The translations under genes and the position numbers were made by a program. The notes beneath the pieces were generated by a model. It ran no database searches and had not been told where the DNA came from. It saw only the letters and a list, made by a program, of their open reading frames with translations. Positions 19,873-32,082 of a stretch of DNA of 64,000 nt are shown here, in pieces; position 1 is the stretch's first letter, and every line of letters starts with the position of its first letter. The DNA comes from Ashinkailepas kermadecensis (taxonomy: Eukaryota; Arthropoda; Thecostraca; Neolepadidae). Location: contig JAOTOM010004875.1 in assembly GCA_034440615.1 (NCBI GenBank), positions 224,501 to 288,500 on the forward strand, read 5' to 3'.

Positions 19873-21384
19873 ATGTCTGGGTATCCGGAGGTCCGGACCG
19901 ACCCCGGCCAGCCGAGCCCGGCCGCGGCCGGCGCTAAAGACAACATTGTCGAGCCTTCCCCTGGCCTGGTCCGACCTGCCGAATCGGTCCCGGTCGGACG
20001 TCGGCGACGGCTGAGGAGGCGAGGATGCCGGGGCGGACAACAGGTGAAGAGAAGAGTCAGGCAACGAGCAATAACATCAGCTCAAAGGAGTGCTGCTTTG
20101 CAGACTACTCCCGGCACTGGGGAAGCCCCCCATCGTGTAGAGTGCCGCCCAACTCCCTCAGCTGTACAAAGCACAGCGAGTGCAATGCCACCTCCACGGC
20201 GAACATTCAGCCGGTGTCTCCTGCAGCCTCCGCGATTGACGCTCCGTCAAACGCAGAACGTCGGTAAAGTCCAGCAACAGAGACGTTGTCGTCGACTCAA
20301 AATCGGCCACGGGAATGTCAGCTCGCTGACCAAACACCTAGACGACATCAACCAACTGTTATCGACTGAGCAATTTGACATATTCTGTGCCACCGAGACA
20401 CTGCTCTCCGTAGATATGGACGACAGCACCCTCATCTTACCTGGTTTCAACATCAGGCGGAGGGAAGTGTCGCACGGGCGTGGAGTCGCTATTATCTCCC
20501 GTAATCGCCTCACTGTCGAGCCACTGTGGGTGCCTACACCGAACTCATCTCTAGAGTCACTGTGGATCACTGTGACTGATCTAACAACAGTTGTCATTGG
20601 AGCTGTCTACCGTTCCCCAAATAGTGCAGTGACACCGGCCAATGAGGAGCTACATGATCAGCTGGCTAACGTCTTAAGCCTTGGCAAGCCCATCTTTCTT
20701 CTCGGTGACACCAACTTTGACGTGCTGCAGCCCGACAAACCAGGTGTGCGGGCTTATCTGCGTACGCTTTGCGATCTGTCCCTCAGCCAGCTGATAACCA
20801 ACGTCACACACCCACCACGGCGAGAAGGAGACAGCCCGAGTCTCCTCGATCATCTCATTACAAATCGATCTGACTTGACCACAGAAGTTCGAGTCATTCA
20901 CACAGATTTCAGCGACCACGACGTCATTGCTGCATCTATCACAATTGACAGGCGTCGCCCTCAGCCCACCGTCATTACCATCCGATCGACAAGACGCTTA
21001 GATCAAAATGCTTTGTGCCTAGATCTGCTGTTGGCCGACTGGTCCGCCGTTTATCAAGCGACCACCACCTCGGACAAATGGGACGCATGGATGGCTGCAT
21101 GGCAGCCAATAATCGACCATCACATGCCCCTTCGTCAAATCAAGCTGAAGCACCGGTCGCCGCCTTGGTTGCAGCATGATGACGTTCATACAGCAAGGGC
21201 AGCACTGAAACAGCCGCGCGAGCACAGAGATGCAGCACGAAGCGAAGAAGCCCAGCGGAATTACCGTGAGCACAAGGGCGCACTCCGAACGGCTCAACAT
21301 CACGCATGCGCAGAATACTTTCATACTGCACACCGTGGAAGAACATCCGCAAGTTCATTATTGCCTCCAGCAAGTCAACGATAG
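19873..21384 (+). pseudogene. LINE ORF2, N-terminal part: apurinic-type endonuclease
   Basis: 503 codons open. From about residue 140 there is an exonuclease-endonuclease-phosphatase fold: GHGNVSSL (Asn), CATETLL (catalytic Glu), VIGAVYRSP (Tyr), LLGDTNFD (Asp-Asn) and FSDHDVI (Asp-His). All catalytic positions are kept. The N-terminal 130 residues are low-complexity and may be partly 5' UTR. The frame is lost at about 21340, where the sequence continues in another frame. Confidence 0.85.
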
Positions 21385-23064
21385 AAGAGCCTGGCACAAC
21401 CAATCAACCGCCTGATTGGCATGAACGGCTCAACCGGCATTTTACCGGCGTCGGTGCCGCGGTAGCTGCTGATTTAGCGATGGCGCCGCCCGGAGAGCCC
21501 CTCTGGCCAAGACCCCCACGTGTCTGTAGCGGCGCATTCACACCGTATCCTGTGACGATGCCAGAGCTGTCAAAAGCGTTGCAGCGCATGGGTGGCTCAC
21601 GAGCGTCGGGAGCTGATGGCATCACCATCCAGATGCTCAGGATGACGTTTAGTGTGGTCGGCCCGCACCTGTTAAACATTATCAACTCATGCATCACAAG
21701 CTGTGAACTGCCACCGTCATGGAAAACGGCGATGGTACCCTGCACAAAAGTGGTAATGCAAACGACCCACACAACTACAGGCCAATGTCGATATTGCCAG
21801 TGGTATCTGCGAGCGTGTCGTGTGCACACAACTGATAGACTATCTGACTAGTCATCATCTACTGTGCCCAGAACAGTACGGTTTCCGGCCCGGCCTGTCT
21901 ACCGAGATGGCTCTGCTAGACACGGTCATCCACGCTACCCTCAAAATCGACCAAGGCGAGATCACTCCACTGGTTACAGCTGACACCTCAAAGGCGTTCG
22001 ACAGCGTGGAGCATAGTCGCCTCATGGACAAGCTCGGATGGTACGGCGTCAACTCCGAATGGTTCCGAGCGTGGCTTCAGGGCCGTTCGCAAACAGTGAA
22101 GGGTTCTAGCCCTCTGTCGGTAACACATGGTGTGGTGCAGGGCTCGATCTTGGGCCCGGTTATGTTCCTAATATTCTCCAATGACCTCCCACAACATATC
22201 CCACACGGCAAGATTGTTATGTATGCCGATGATGTCCAGTTCCTCGACTCCGGGAAGCGAAACGAAATCACAGCCATTAGCCAACGATTGAATGAATCAC
22301 TGTCAGTCGCCTTTAACTGGTTCATCCAGAATCGACTAAAAGTCAATCCCTCCAAAACTGAGATGGTTGTTCTCCAATCTTCTAGACATACACCTGTGAA
22401 ATTATCTGTTCATCTGGGCCAGTTATAAATAGTACCCACGAAGTCTGTGAAATTACTTGGCGTGAAAATTGACTCACACCTGTCCTGGGATGTGCATGTA
22501 TCTACTGTTGTGCGTCTGTGTAACTGCATACTCATTGGACTCGCTAGACTGCGTCATAAGTTTTCTCACATTACGAGACGGGTGCTAATTGAGGCACTCG
22601 TATTCCCCCACATAAGATACTGTGTGTCTGTCTGGGGAAGCTGTAGCAGAGCCCAGAAACGACGCATTCAAAAATGCATCAACTTTGGTGCAAGGATTGT
22701 CGCCGGCTTGCACTTTCGGGATCAAGTGTCGCCCACGTTGAAAGAACTAGGATGGCTCAAATTCGAGGATTTCATATCCGAGGCAGATGCTCACTCAGTT
22801 TTCAAAATTATGAACGAGTTCACTGGCCCAGAACTCATTCGCGGTCAACTAAACTGTCGCTCAACTGTGTCGCAACGGAGCACCAGGGCCACGGCTAACG
22901 GTGAACTGCAGGTACCACGATGCCGCACAGAATTCGCGCGCCGCTCCTTCATACCGAGAGCTTGCCGGACGTGGAACAATCTGCCTCCAGATGTGAGGAA
23001 CTCAGGTGGCTACAATGTTTTCAAACGGAGACTTTCGGCCATGCTGCGCATGTCCGGGCTCTAA
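21306..23064 (+). pseudogene. LINE ORF2, reverse transcriptase and C-terminal part (frameshifted)
   Basis: RT continues at 21306-21790 (FTPYPVTMPELSKALQRMGG, SGADGITIQML, LPPSWKTAMV), then shifts frame to 21820-22428 (QYGFRPGLSTEMAL, HGVVQGSILGPVMFLI, and the catalytic MYADDVQFL). An in-frame TAA at 22426-22428 interrupts it. The same frame goes on at 22447-23064 with LGVKIDSHLSWDVHV, the LKELGWLKFEDFI segment and the C-terminus. The active-site YADD is intact. Confidence 0.87.
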
Positions 23065-23519
23065 CCTCCGGCCTCCGGAACATCGCTTACATCAGCACTG
23101 TGATGCCACTCGTTGTTATCGTGTATGCTCGTGATGATGGTTTGTGCTGCACATTAGTGCACTTCTGTGACGGAAACTGAAAAACCCTGCTTGGGAGGTT
23201 CCGAAATACATTACATACATTACAATTGTATCATCAAATATAATCTTGCCTCGTCTCACAGCACCTCTAAAGGAAAAATGGTATGGGTCGAGTAAAGTAT
23301 GGAGGGAGTAACGGGATTCTACTCAATGACGGATCTGGGATTGCGCTAAGGAATGTGGGGATATAACTTGGGAGGCGCCTACAGGTCAGGTCAAGGGGCG
23401 AGGCACATAGCCAGACGAAATCATCAAGGGTGACGATCGTCTCCTTCCCCGGCTTTTCCAAGTGTGTTACATCCATAGGCGTCAGGGACGGGATCACAGG
23501 GTGGGGGCACTAGGGCATG

Positions 23520-24090
23520 TGCCCCCGTGAAAATTGGCCCCCCTCAGACCGCGAAAAGGTGCTCATCCGGGAACGTTTGAGTGCACTCCGTCAAATTTTT
23601 CAGCCAGAGGCATCCCTCTGAGAGAAAAAGATGCCCTTTCAATGTGCTGGAGTGCACCCTGCTCTAAATTTTCAGCCAAAGGCGCCCCTCTGAGAAAACG
23701 GGCCCCTTTTAGTGTGTTGGAATGTATGCTACTCCAACACTGTTTTCATCACCAGAACTGTTGTCAGTGTTATCAACCCTGCTCTAAATTACCCTGCTAC
23801 CCTGCTCTAAATTTTCAGCCAGATGCGCCTCTTGTAAGGAAAAGGCGCCATTTCACTATGCTTGAGTGCACCCCCTATTTTTTTAAAGCCAAAGGTGACC
23901 ACTCTGAGATAAAATTCGATCCTTTAGTGTGCAAAAAGCGCCCCTCCGAAGAAATGGCACCCATCCAGAGACAAAGTGCTCCCAAAACAATTCCAGGATC
24001 CGCCCTTGATAGGCGTAATGCTATATTCAATTGGGGAACATGGTTTCTCTGAGGCCCTCGACTCCTTAGGAAGGGGACACGCTTCCACAA
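23520..24090 (+). repeat. Degenerate tandem repeat, about 70-80 bp unit
   Basis: Four to five diverged units, each with TGGAGTGCACCCTGCTCTAA, then ATTTTCAGCCAAAGGCGCCC and CTCTGAGAAAA. The open frame across it is a repeat translation. One unit is interrupted by the RNF113 fragment at 23723-23773. Confidence 0.7.
23723..23773 (+). repeat. 51-bp perfect duplicate of RNF113 coding sequence
   Basis: Identical on the + strand to 18894-18944, inside the RNF113-like CDS (codons for the SSGDENSVGVAY segment). Homology stops abruptly on both sides (A/T before, C/T after). It is inserted within the degenerate tandem repeat. Confidence 0.95.
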
Positions 24091-24099
24091 TACTCCGAA

Positions 24100-24916
24100 T
24101 TGGCTGAATGTCTGTAGGGGGAGGTGACCTTCTGAGAAGACATAGCCCCCTTAGGTATGCTCAAATGCTCTTCAGGCTCCTCCCCGCTCAGCGGATTTGT
24201 TCTATGAATGGACCCCGAATGGCTCCTCCGAGGAAATGTTCCCCCATATCATTCATGGGTCCGACCATAATATGTCTGTGGTGGAGATGGCCTCGTCGCC
24301 GCCAGTCACGGCGAAGGAAGCTATTATGGGGATGCTCCAGTGGCCGCGGCAGCCACCCGACAGGCCGGATCAGCGGTGGTGGTGGCTGCGCTGTCACAGC
24401 CCTGTGGGTTTTCACCGCGGCGCATCAACATCAGAATGCTCAGAAGTCAGAGTCGAGATATGGCTTACGTTGGCGTGTGATTATTTATTGCGACTGGCTA
24501 CATCCTACACCGCCTCACACCAGCGCGAAGAACCCCTCAAGGCAGTCCTGTGTTAGATGCGGCGTTAGGAGGGACGTGCTATCTCCATATTTTCACCGTG
24601 GAAGAGGTCTCGCACCGACAGCATCGTCACTAAGAGGCCTTTCCGAAAGGGTACAAGAGGCGCGAGTCCCCCACACGTACCCTCTGCATCTCGTCCACCA
24701 AGGCTGTCAGGGTCGTCTCTTGTGCTGCCTGCCCCTCAGTGTCCTCAATATATTTTCCCACCAACTGTGCGGCTGAAGAACGTAGTGTTTGGGCATAGTA
24801 GATGATGGTAAGAATATACCGACTAGTTACATGCATATTAGCTGTCAAATGCAGTTACTATGACTGCTCACATTTTCTGTGCGAGAAACTGATGAAAAGT
24901 TAAACAGTTAGCTTAA
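24100..24916. other. Spacer left of the LTR element
   Basis: No supported gene. Open frames of 75-220 codons at 24108-24776 have no recognisable domain and overlapping alternatives on both strands. Confidence 0.35.
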
Positions 24917-25747
24917 TGTAACGTTGTTAAAGTTAGTATGACCATTCGAGAATCTCTGGAATGTACTGTCTGTGTCACCCACGATAAGGCAACGTGAGGT
25001 ACCAAAACACGAGTATTAGTTATCACAACAAGAACGCCAGGAATGCGGCTCATCCGATCTACCACAGATAAGATCCATGTCCAGCTCGCAATGTTCGATT
25101 GTTAGCCGCCGCGATGAGGTCACTTCACCAGGTTATAACTGATAAGAACTGAGCTCGTCTCGGGGAGTTCGCATACCACAAAGTCAAGGGCGCCACCAGT
25201 CGGGTACCTCTACGAGCCGACGTCGGTTGCCAGGGTGACCACCCGACACCTACAGCTGCAAAACTGCAACCTAAGCGCGGCCGACCAGATGGGGAGTGCA
25301 CGAGAAGCTGACCCCGTGAACCGTGACGTATCACGGCCCAGCAACACCCAGCCAGGGCGATGGCCGCCGCCCCCGGCCAGCCAATCACAGCTCGTCGCAC
25401 ACTGGTTTAGCTCGTCACCTCACCCGGGCAATGAGAGTGTGGGTTACACGCCGATGATGTATCGCCGTAGTGTTATGTTATATATATATATATGTACGCG
25501 AGGAGAAATAAACGGAGAAGCCCCAGGAGACCGAGGGAGAGCCAGTGCGTCTTTGCGATCTCGAGGCGGACTGGCGTTTGCATGTCGCGACCCAAGGTGT
25601 TGGTAACGGAGCACTAAAATTAGTGGCCAGCACTCTTAAGCTTTCGGCCCCGGCGCTATTCGTCGTTGGGAGTTTACAAGCGAGCTGTCCGCTTATTAAT
25701 CCGGGGTATAGCGTACGCGTTGGTCTATTCCTAAGACTACCCACGGC
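24917..25747 (+). repeat. 5' LTR
   Basis: Starts TGTAACGTTGTTAAAG. The homology with the 3' LTR ends at CTACCCACGGC. It contains a TATA tract at about 25479-25493 and AATAAA at 25507-25512, giving promoter and poly(A) signal close together. About a dozen substitutions separate it from the 3' LTR, and the only length difference is 4 bp in the TA tract. Confidence 0.93.
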
Positions 25748-26079
25748 GTGACCAGCGGAGTCTACCTCTGGTGACCTGAAGTCATCACATCCTACGAGGA
25801 CATCACTTCCGACGACGAGTACGCCTATTCTGCAGGACGAGCAAGTCTATACGTCTACGTCAACAACTCCGTAAGCCCGGAAAATCCCAAAAATCCTTCC
25901 AACAATACCTGTGCCAAATTTTGACCGCTGCATAGTATTGGAGTGTTCGTGTGTTCACCGTGTATTGCGCGTGTGAACTGTACGTGGATTAGGAAACTAA
26001 TTAGTCGCACACCTCTTCGCAAAACCAGTGTGAATCGAAATTGATATTTTATTGAGAAATTACATAACATAAAGGCGTC

Positions 26080-26742
26080 ATGACCGAATTATCGCTAGAC
26101 CGTCTCACTGACGGTTTTAATCAAATTAGGATGAAAATGAGGGCTCAAGGTTTAAGCAACAATATTAAACAATATACAGGAGACAGCCATAACAAGTTAG
26201 TGGAGTGGATTAAACAATTGGATCGCATTAGTTTTAGTATGGATAATGAACAGATGATAATTATTTGTTTAAAAACACTTGGTGGACCCGCGGCTGAGTT
26301 TCTCCAACGTATACTATCGCTACAGGCAAACCTAACGTGGGCAGAAATTAAACAAGTAATGAGAGAACGCTATTCTGACCTCTGGGACCAAAAGAACGCA
26401 CAAGAAACCTTGAGAAGGGTAAAGCAGCACCGCTCAGAATCGGTTCAGAATTACTCGGAGCGCATAATTTCACTGGCAAAAGAAGCTTATTCGGATTTTA
26501 ATAGTCCTGCTACCCAGGAAATTTTGATAGATGTGTTCAACAAAGGAGTACAAAGCCATCAGCTAGCAGAAAAATTATATAGACATTCCTTTCAGACCCT
26601 CGAGGAGGCAATACAATTCGCTGTGCATGAACAGCAACTTCTTAAGACATTTTTATTATGTCGGGGATCACTGAAAACAGATAAGGAACCCATGGAAGTT
26701 GATGTGGTACAAAGCGGAAATGAACGATTGGATAGGATATAA
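26080..26742 (+). pseudogene. LTR element gag (capsid-like), truncated by a stop
   Basis: 220 residues from ATG, mostly helical, with the retrotransposon gag pattern: WIKQLDRISFSMDNEQMIII, LGGPAAEFLQRIL, WAEIKQVMRERY and LRRVKQHRSESVQNYSERI. It ends at TAA 26740-26742. The downstream continuation carries a CCHC zinc knuckle near 27005-27060 whose frame is cut by a TGA between its His and last Cys. Confidence 0.85.
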
Positions 26743-27248
26743 AAACTGGTAGTATCCCTAGGGCAGACTGTATCAAAATTGGCAGCTCAAAAATTATCCC
26801 CCCGAAACCACAAACCCAGCCTCAATCAGGACAACGAGTATTCCTCCCATCGTATCCACCATACCCGCGACCACCAAGACCGTACGTTCCCCGACCTAAC
26901 CATGGACCTCCAATGACGCCCCCCCTTTCGGCCCCACGATGTGGAAACCTCGACCGCCAAATCCGCCCGGACCGTCGTTCCAATGGACCCCGGATGGCCG
27001 ACCAATCTGCTGTAAGTGTGCCAAGGTAGGTCATATTGGATGACAGTGTCGTTCTTGCCCGAATCCCCCTAGACAGTCGGAAAACTGAGGCGCTCCATTG
27101 CGAATGACCATCTCAATGGAGCTGACTTTAAGCAAAAAGCGACCCTACAGAGGAAGGAAAGAAAAACATCCGTAGGAAACGAGACCCGAAGAAACAGAAA
27201 TCGAACTACAAAAATGTACAGCATGTTCGTATTAAACCCAATACTCCC

Positions 27249-27590
27249 ATGTGTTGGATCAAAATCGGAAATCAGAAAGTTTATACGCTCGTTGATACTG
27301 GAACAGATATTTCGCTAATCTCAAAGAAACTTTTTGACAAAATCGCAGAAAAACAGACACTCAGATTTTCAGAAGATCAAAAAGATCGTATCCCACTCAT
27401 TTCAGCAAGCGGACATCGTTTGAAAAAATATTGGTGTAGGAACATTTAGAGTCGAGATGAGTAAGTTTAGAAAACCATTCAGCTTTCAAATTGTAGCAGG
27501 TCCGACACAACAATGCATGTTAGGAAATGATTTCTTAACTGAGTTTGGATAAAAATTGGACTTTGAGAAAAAAGCCTTGTGTATTGAAGG
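27249..27590 (+). pseudogene. LTR element aspartic protease remnant
   Basis: VYTLVDTGTDISLISKKLF has the retropepsin DTG catalytic motif. The frame stops at 27447-27449 and continues in another frame (FQIVAGPTQQCMLGNDFL), again with a stop near 27550. Confidence 0.82.
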
Positions 27591-27685
27591 AAATATGATT
27601 CCTCTTCGCCCACAGCGAACGATTAGCGATTAGCGAGTTCCCTGTCAGAATAAAGGGACGCATCTATATCCCGGCCAACACGGTC

Positions 27686-29518
27686 GTGGAGTGTCCAGCG
27701 GCTGTGAACAGGGCACAATTGGTAAATAAAACGTGCTATGTGCGGTCTCTGGATAACATGCCATTAATTTCCGAGGAGCCAGGCTTATTCATAGCCGAGG
27801 TAGTGGCTAAACCAGGTCGCCATAAGCGTCTACCGGTAAGAATTATAAATACGTCCACCAGAGATTTCACAATGTATAATAACCAAGCGATCACCTACGC
27901 TGAGAGGATAGATGACACAGATCTAGAACACTTTGTTGACATGCCACAAGACCTTGACTTAGCCCCGCCGACTATCTCACCCACTGACCCAGTTGAGCAA
28001 GTGCAGCTGGCTCATCTGACAGACGCTGACAAGGACGAACTCGAACAGCTGTTACGAGCCAACGCTGACCTGTTTGCTGCGACTGACGCCGACCTCGGTA
28101 CAACTGACCTCGTTGAGATGGAGATCGAGACTGCCGACCACGCACCCATCCGTCAGCCGCCGTACAAAACACCGTTTAGCCAGCGAAAGTATGTGGAAGA
28201 GCAGATACGTATCATGTTAAAGGCTGGTATAATAGAGGAATCCGACAGTCCGTGGGCCGCACCCATAGTCATAGTGCGAAAAAAGGATGGTACCAATCGA
28301 TTCGCAGTCGACTATCGAAGATTAAATAACGTGACGAAGAAAAACAGTTGTCCCCTTCCACTGATAGAAGATATTCTCGCGTCCTTCGGTGGAGCAAACT
28401 TCTTCTCATCGTTAGATTTAAAATCAGGGTACTGGCAAATCCCAATGGCGGAAAATAGCATACCCAAAACCGCCTTCACGTGTTTCTTGGGCCTATGGAA
28501 CTTTAGGAAAATGCCCTTTGGAATTTGCAACGCTCCGAGTTTCTTTGTACAATTAATGACGAAGGTGCTGTCTGGAATTCAGAATCAATTTGCAACAGCA
28601 TACATCAACGACATAATAATATATTCAAAAACATTTAAGGAACACCTAGCTCATTTGGAGAAAGTCTTTCGTCGCCTGCGAAAAGCATGGTTGAAGTTGA
28701 AACTATCAAAGTGTGAGTTTTTAAAAGAGGAAGTACAATACTTAGGACATGTGGTATCAGCCTCTGGCATCAAACCAAACCCGGAGAAAGTAGAAGCTAT
28801 ACAGCACATGGCAGCACCGACTACCGTGAAAGGAGTCCGCTCATTTATCGGCATGTGTTCTTATTACCGACGATTTATCCATAAATTTAGCCAAATTGCC
28901 ACGCCGCTGATTAACTTAACGAAGAAACATGCCATATTCATTTGGACAGATGATTGCGAAAACGCTTTTACAACATTAAAACAAAAGCTAGCTTCTGCAC
29001 CAGTACTGGCTTACCCAGATGTCACTAAAGACTATAAATTGTATACGGACGCCTCACTGAGAGCGGTGGGAGCGGTATTAGTACAAGAACATAACGGAGA
29101 AGAAAGGGTAATACAATACTTGTCTAAGCAACTTAATGAAACACAACAAAAATGGCCAATTGTGCAATTGGAAGCATACGCGTGTGTTTACGCCGTGCAA
29201 AAATTACGCCAATATTTGCTTGGATCGAAATTCACCATTCTGACCGATCATCGACCACTTACATTTTTAAATCTGTCGGAAATGAAAAATCCCATGCTGC
29301 AGAGATGGGCTATCATGCTTTCAGAGCACAACTGCGAAATTATTTACATTAAAGGACCAAAAAACGTTGTCGCAGATCATCTCAGCCGAATGAGTGAAAT
29401 CGAACAAAAAGTAAACGTTATTGATTCCGACCATGTTCCCATGGGCGACTTCAGGGGTACCGAATTCCGAAAACCGGAGGAAGAGTTAAGCCGAGAAGAG
29501 AAATTCAAGGATTTATAA
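27686..29518 (+). pseudogene. LTR element reverse transcriptase and RNase H (active-site mutant)
   Basis: 610 codons open. RT: IIEESDSPWAAPIVIVRKKD, FAVDYRRLNNVTKKNSCPLP, FFSSLDLKSGYWQIP, FRKMPFGICNAPSFF, then AYINDIIIYSKT. The last is normally Y-x-D-D; here the first catalytic Asp codon is AAC at 28607-28609, giving YIND. RNase H follows: LYTDASLRAVGAVLVQ, LEAYACVYAVQKLRQYL and TDHRPL, with the acidic residues kept. Ends in TAA at 29516-29518, before the connection to integrase. Confidence 0.93.
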
Positions 29519-29599
29519 ATGAAGTGGGAAAATATTGAAAAGCTCCTGAAAACAGACGAGGAAATATAAAAAATTCGGAACATAATAAACGATGAGAAT

Positions 29600-30540
29600 C
29601 ACATGGATTATAAAGATGTAGTCCTACACTATATGGAGTTAGACAAACTCATTTATAAAATTAGCGAAGGACCACGCTGTGGACCCTGGACTACAATTAT
29701 GCGTGCCAAAATGTCTGAGGCAAGCATTACTCAAAGAATTGCATGAAGGCTTCTTTGCCGGACATATGGGATTGACAAAAACGTACGAGAAACTCAAATT
29801 TAGATATTATTGGAATGGTATGTGGCGAGATACAGTAGCATATATAAAAGCCTGCGTACTATGCACAGGGCGACGAGCTAAGGCAGCTCCAGCTCCGATG
29901 CAGGACATGCCTGTGCCACATTACCCGTTTTAAATGATAGGGATTGATACTTGTGGACCATATCCAGAAACGGAAAACGGTAACAGATATGTCATTACCA
30001 TTGTTGATCACTTCTCTTCGTGGCCGGAAAGCTTCTGCATAGCGAGAAAAGACGCTAAAACAGTTGCCAAAATTCTTATGGAGGAAATTATCCCACGACA
30101 CTCTTGCCCACGAATAATCCTGTCCGACCGAGGCACGGAATTTGTAAATGTGGTAATAGAGGAACTAGAAACCTGCCTGAATATACGTCACATCACTACC
30201 AGCCCTTATAGGCCACAAATCAATGGAAAACCCGAAAGGTACCACAGGGTGCAAAACGACATATTGGCAAAATAAATTAACCTGAACCAAAACGACTGGG
30301 ACACCAAAATACCCGCCACCTTAGCTGCCTACCGAACGGCAAACATTGGAAGTTCAGGAACGATATCACCCTTCTTCTCGCTATATGGTCGAGACCCAGT
30401 CCTCCCCCTAGATAATTTGTTACAACCCAAAATTGAATATTACGGAGAAGACTATGTACCAAAAATGCTAGCTAATTTGCATGAAGCCTATAGTCACGTG
30501 AAATCGCATATTGTTGACAGCCATGAACACAATTAAGTTT
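29600..30540 (+). pseudogene. LTR element integrase (interrupted)
   Basis: The zinc-binding part is at 29679-29933 (HEGFFAGHMGLTKTYEKL, CVLCTGRRA). An in-frame TAA at 29931-29933 follows. The DDE core is at 29934-30275: DTCGPYP (first Asp), ILSDRGTEF (second Asp), NGKPERYHR (Glu). Further in-frame TAAs occur at 30273-30275 and near 30533. A frameshift separates this region from the RNase H. Confidence 0.88.
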
Positions 30541-30944
30541 ATTCAGATAGGAAAGCAAAACCACGCAGTTTTAAAATAGGAGACCCAGTTTATTATTATG
30601 ATACCACCGTACAACCTGGCAACTCCCCCAAATTCGCGACACCTTGGAAACCATATTTTATAATAATTAAACATACGAGCGCTGTTAATTACGTTATCCG
30701 AAATCAAGTTACTGGAAAAACTCGCCTGGTACACGTACAAAAACTACGTTTAGCTGACCCTTCTACCGCATGGGAACCCACGAAAGATATAGACGAGCCA
30801 ATAAATCTGAAGTATATCAATAAACGGTCCAAACCCGACCGCACCACTCCCGAACGTATCCAGCCACCAAGGTTAGCTAAACGCGCCAAAGCCGAATCGG
30901 GCCAGGAGCCATGTGGCTACGAGGTCCTGGACACGGACTGACCA
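30541..30944 (+). pseudogene. LTR element integrase C-terminal segment
   Basis: An open frame follows the last integrase stop: KIGDPVYYYDTTV, KFATPWKPYFI and LVHVQKLRLADP, the GPY/F-like C-terminal module of Ty3/gypsy integrases. It ends at a TGA just before the ATG of the next ORF. No chromodomain is attached here, unlike in classical chromoviruses. Confidence 0.7.
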
Positions 30945-31529
30945 ATGGGGTCAGCAGATGATGACATCGAAATGCCGACATGGGCCCCAGACATATCTGG
31001 CACAAGGCCAGAACCGCCGGTCGAGACGGACCGACGGGAAGCTGAATCATCATCCACCCAGCTAGCCCAATCAGGTCAGCCCTCAGGTACCAGTGAGTCT
31101 GAGGATGACTTGCCGCTAGCCGAGTTTGCCCAGCGTATTAAAAAGCGGCAATTGCCCACGTCTAGCGAATCTGAAAATGAAAAGTCGCAGCCACGCGCAA
31201 CGAAATGCACTAAAATTCAGGGTAGTGATTCTGAAGATAATTTACCCTTAGCGGAATTAGCCAGTCGTTTGAGAGAATCAGCAGAGAGCCCACCGAGTGT
31301 TGCGCCAGAAAAACGACCATTAGAATTAACTTCAGATGATGATTGCCCTCCAGAAAAATTGCAAATATATGATGATACGTCATCCACCGAGTATGATACT
31401 GACGTAGAACAAATAGCGGTCAAACCAGATAGAACGAGGGAATTTGCCGCCTTCGTAAAGAACCAGAACGCCATGATGTTGGCACAAATGAAATCGCAGA
31501 TGGAAACGTTTAAGTCGATGTTGGAATAG
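30945..31529 (+). CDS. LTR element accessory ORF X: acidic protein, unknown
   Basis: 194 residues, intact. Starts MGSADDDIEMPTWAPD three bases after the pol stop. It carries the same motif twice: SESEDDLPLAEFAQRIKKR (about 50-68) and SDSEDNLPLAELASRLRES (about 94-112). These read as serine/acidic clusters followed by a short amphipathic helix. The C-terminus (FAAFVKNQNAMMLAQMKSQM) could be a coiled coil. No signal peptide or membrane segment is present, so it is not an envelope-type protein. I do not recognise a family. Confidence 0.7.
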   Translation: MGSADDDIEMPTWAPDISGTRPEPPVETDRREAESSSTQLAQSGQPSGTSESEDDLPLAEFAQRIKKRQLPTSSESENEKSQPRATKCTKIQGSDSEDNLPLAELASRLRESAESPPSVAPEKRPLELTSDDDCPPEKLQIYDDTSSTEYDTDVEQIAVKPDRTREFAAFVKNQNAMMLAQMKSQMETFKSMLE

Positions 31530-31752
31530 ACAATGATGATGTTAAATGTGTACCGATGAGTCACTTCAAGTAGTATGACGTGTTATTACTAGGCTCAGTG
31601 AAGCCACCTTCGGTGACACGGTGACGTCATCTTTAATGGACTGCTATGTACCGGCATGTGGATGTTAATGGGACGCTGAAACGTCACCCCAACGGATGTA
31701 TTGTGTGGTACGCTGTGTACTGTTATAATAACGTGCACAGTGGTCAAAAGTA

Positions 31753-32016
31753 ATGCCTGTCCTATGCTTCCGTACCTCTGAACCGAGTACCACACCTCTG
31801 TACCTGGAAGCAGCGGCTACCTTCAATCCATTCAGTTACCCTCCCGGTGAAGATGAGCTGTCTTCAGCTCATGCGAGCGTCAGACCTGACCACGAGTTCA
31901 ACAGTTCTGCTTACGACAGCAGGCAGCGCGAGGCCCGCCGCGGCGCAGTACGTGGCGCCGGAACCGAGCGCCACCCCGGAATGACTCATGACGTGTGCAT
32001 TCCTGACCTGCAGTAA
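31753..32016 (+). other. Short open frame upstream of the chromodomain ORF
   Basis: 87 codons without recognisable domain, in the same frame as the ATG at 32083 but closed by TAG at 32014-32016. It may be leader sequence rather than a gene. Confidence 0.25.
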
Positions 32017-32082
32017 CCAGTCAGCGGCTGTCGAGGGTCCAGACCATCCCTGCCAGCGCCACCGACACACCCCGCAACAAGC

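Larger units (their letters stand above)
19700..23225 (+). mobile_element. LINE (Jockey/CR1-group, endonuclease + RT, no RNase H), defective
   Basis: A near-complete LINE ORF2 region broken by two frameshifts and one nonsense codon. The 3' end carries a short repeated ACATTACATACATTAC tail. Endonuclease and RT domains are detailed separately. No RNase H follows the RT; the C-terminal part ends with the LGWL and WNNLPPDVRN...FKRRL segments common in CR1/Jockey-type LINEs. No target duplication was found, so the 5' border is uncertain. Confidence 0.85.
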
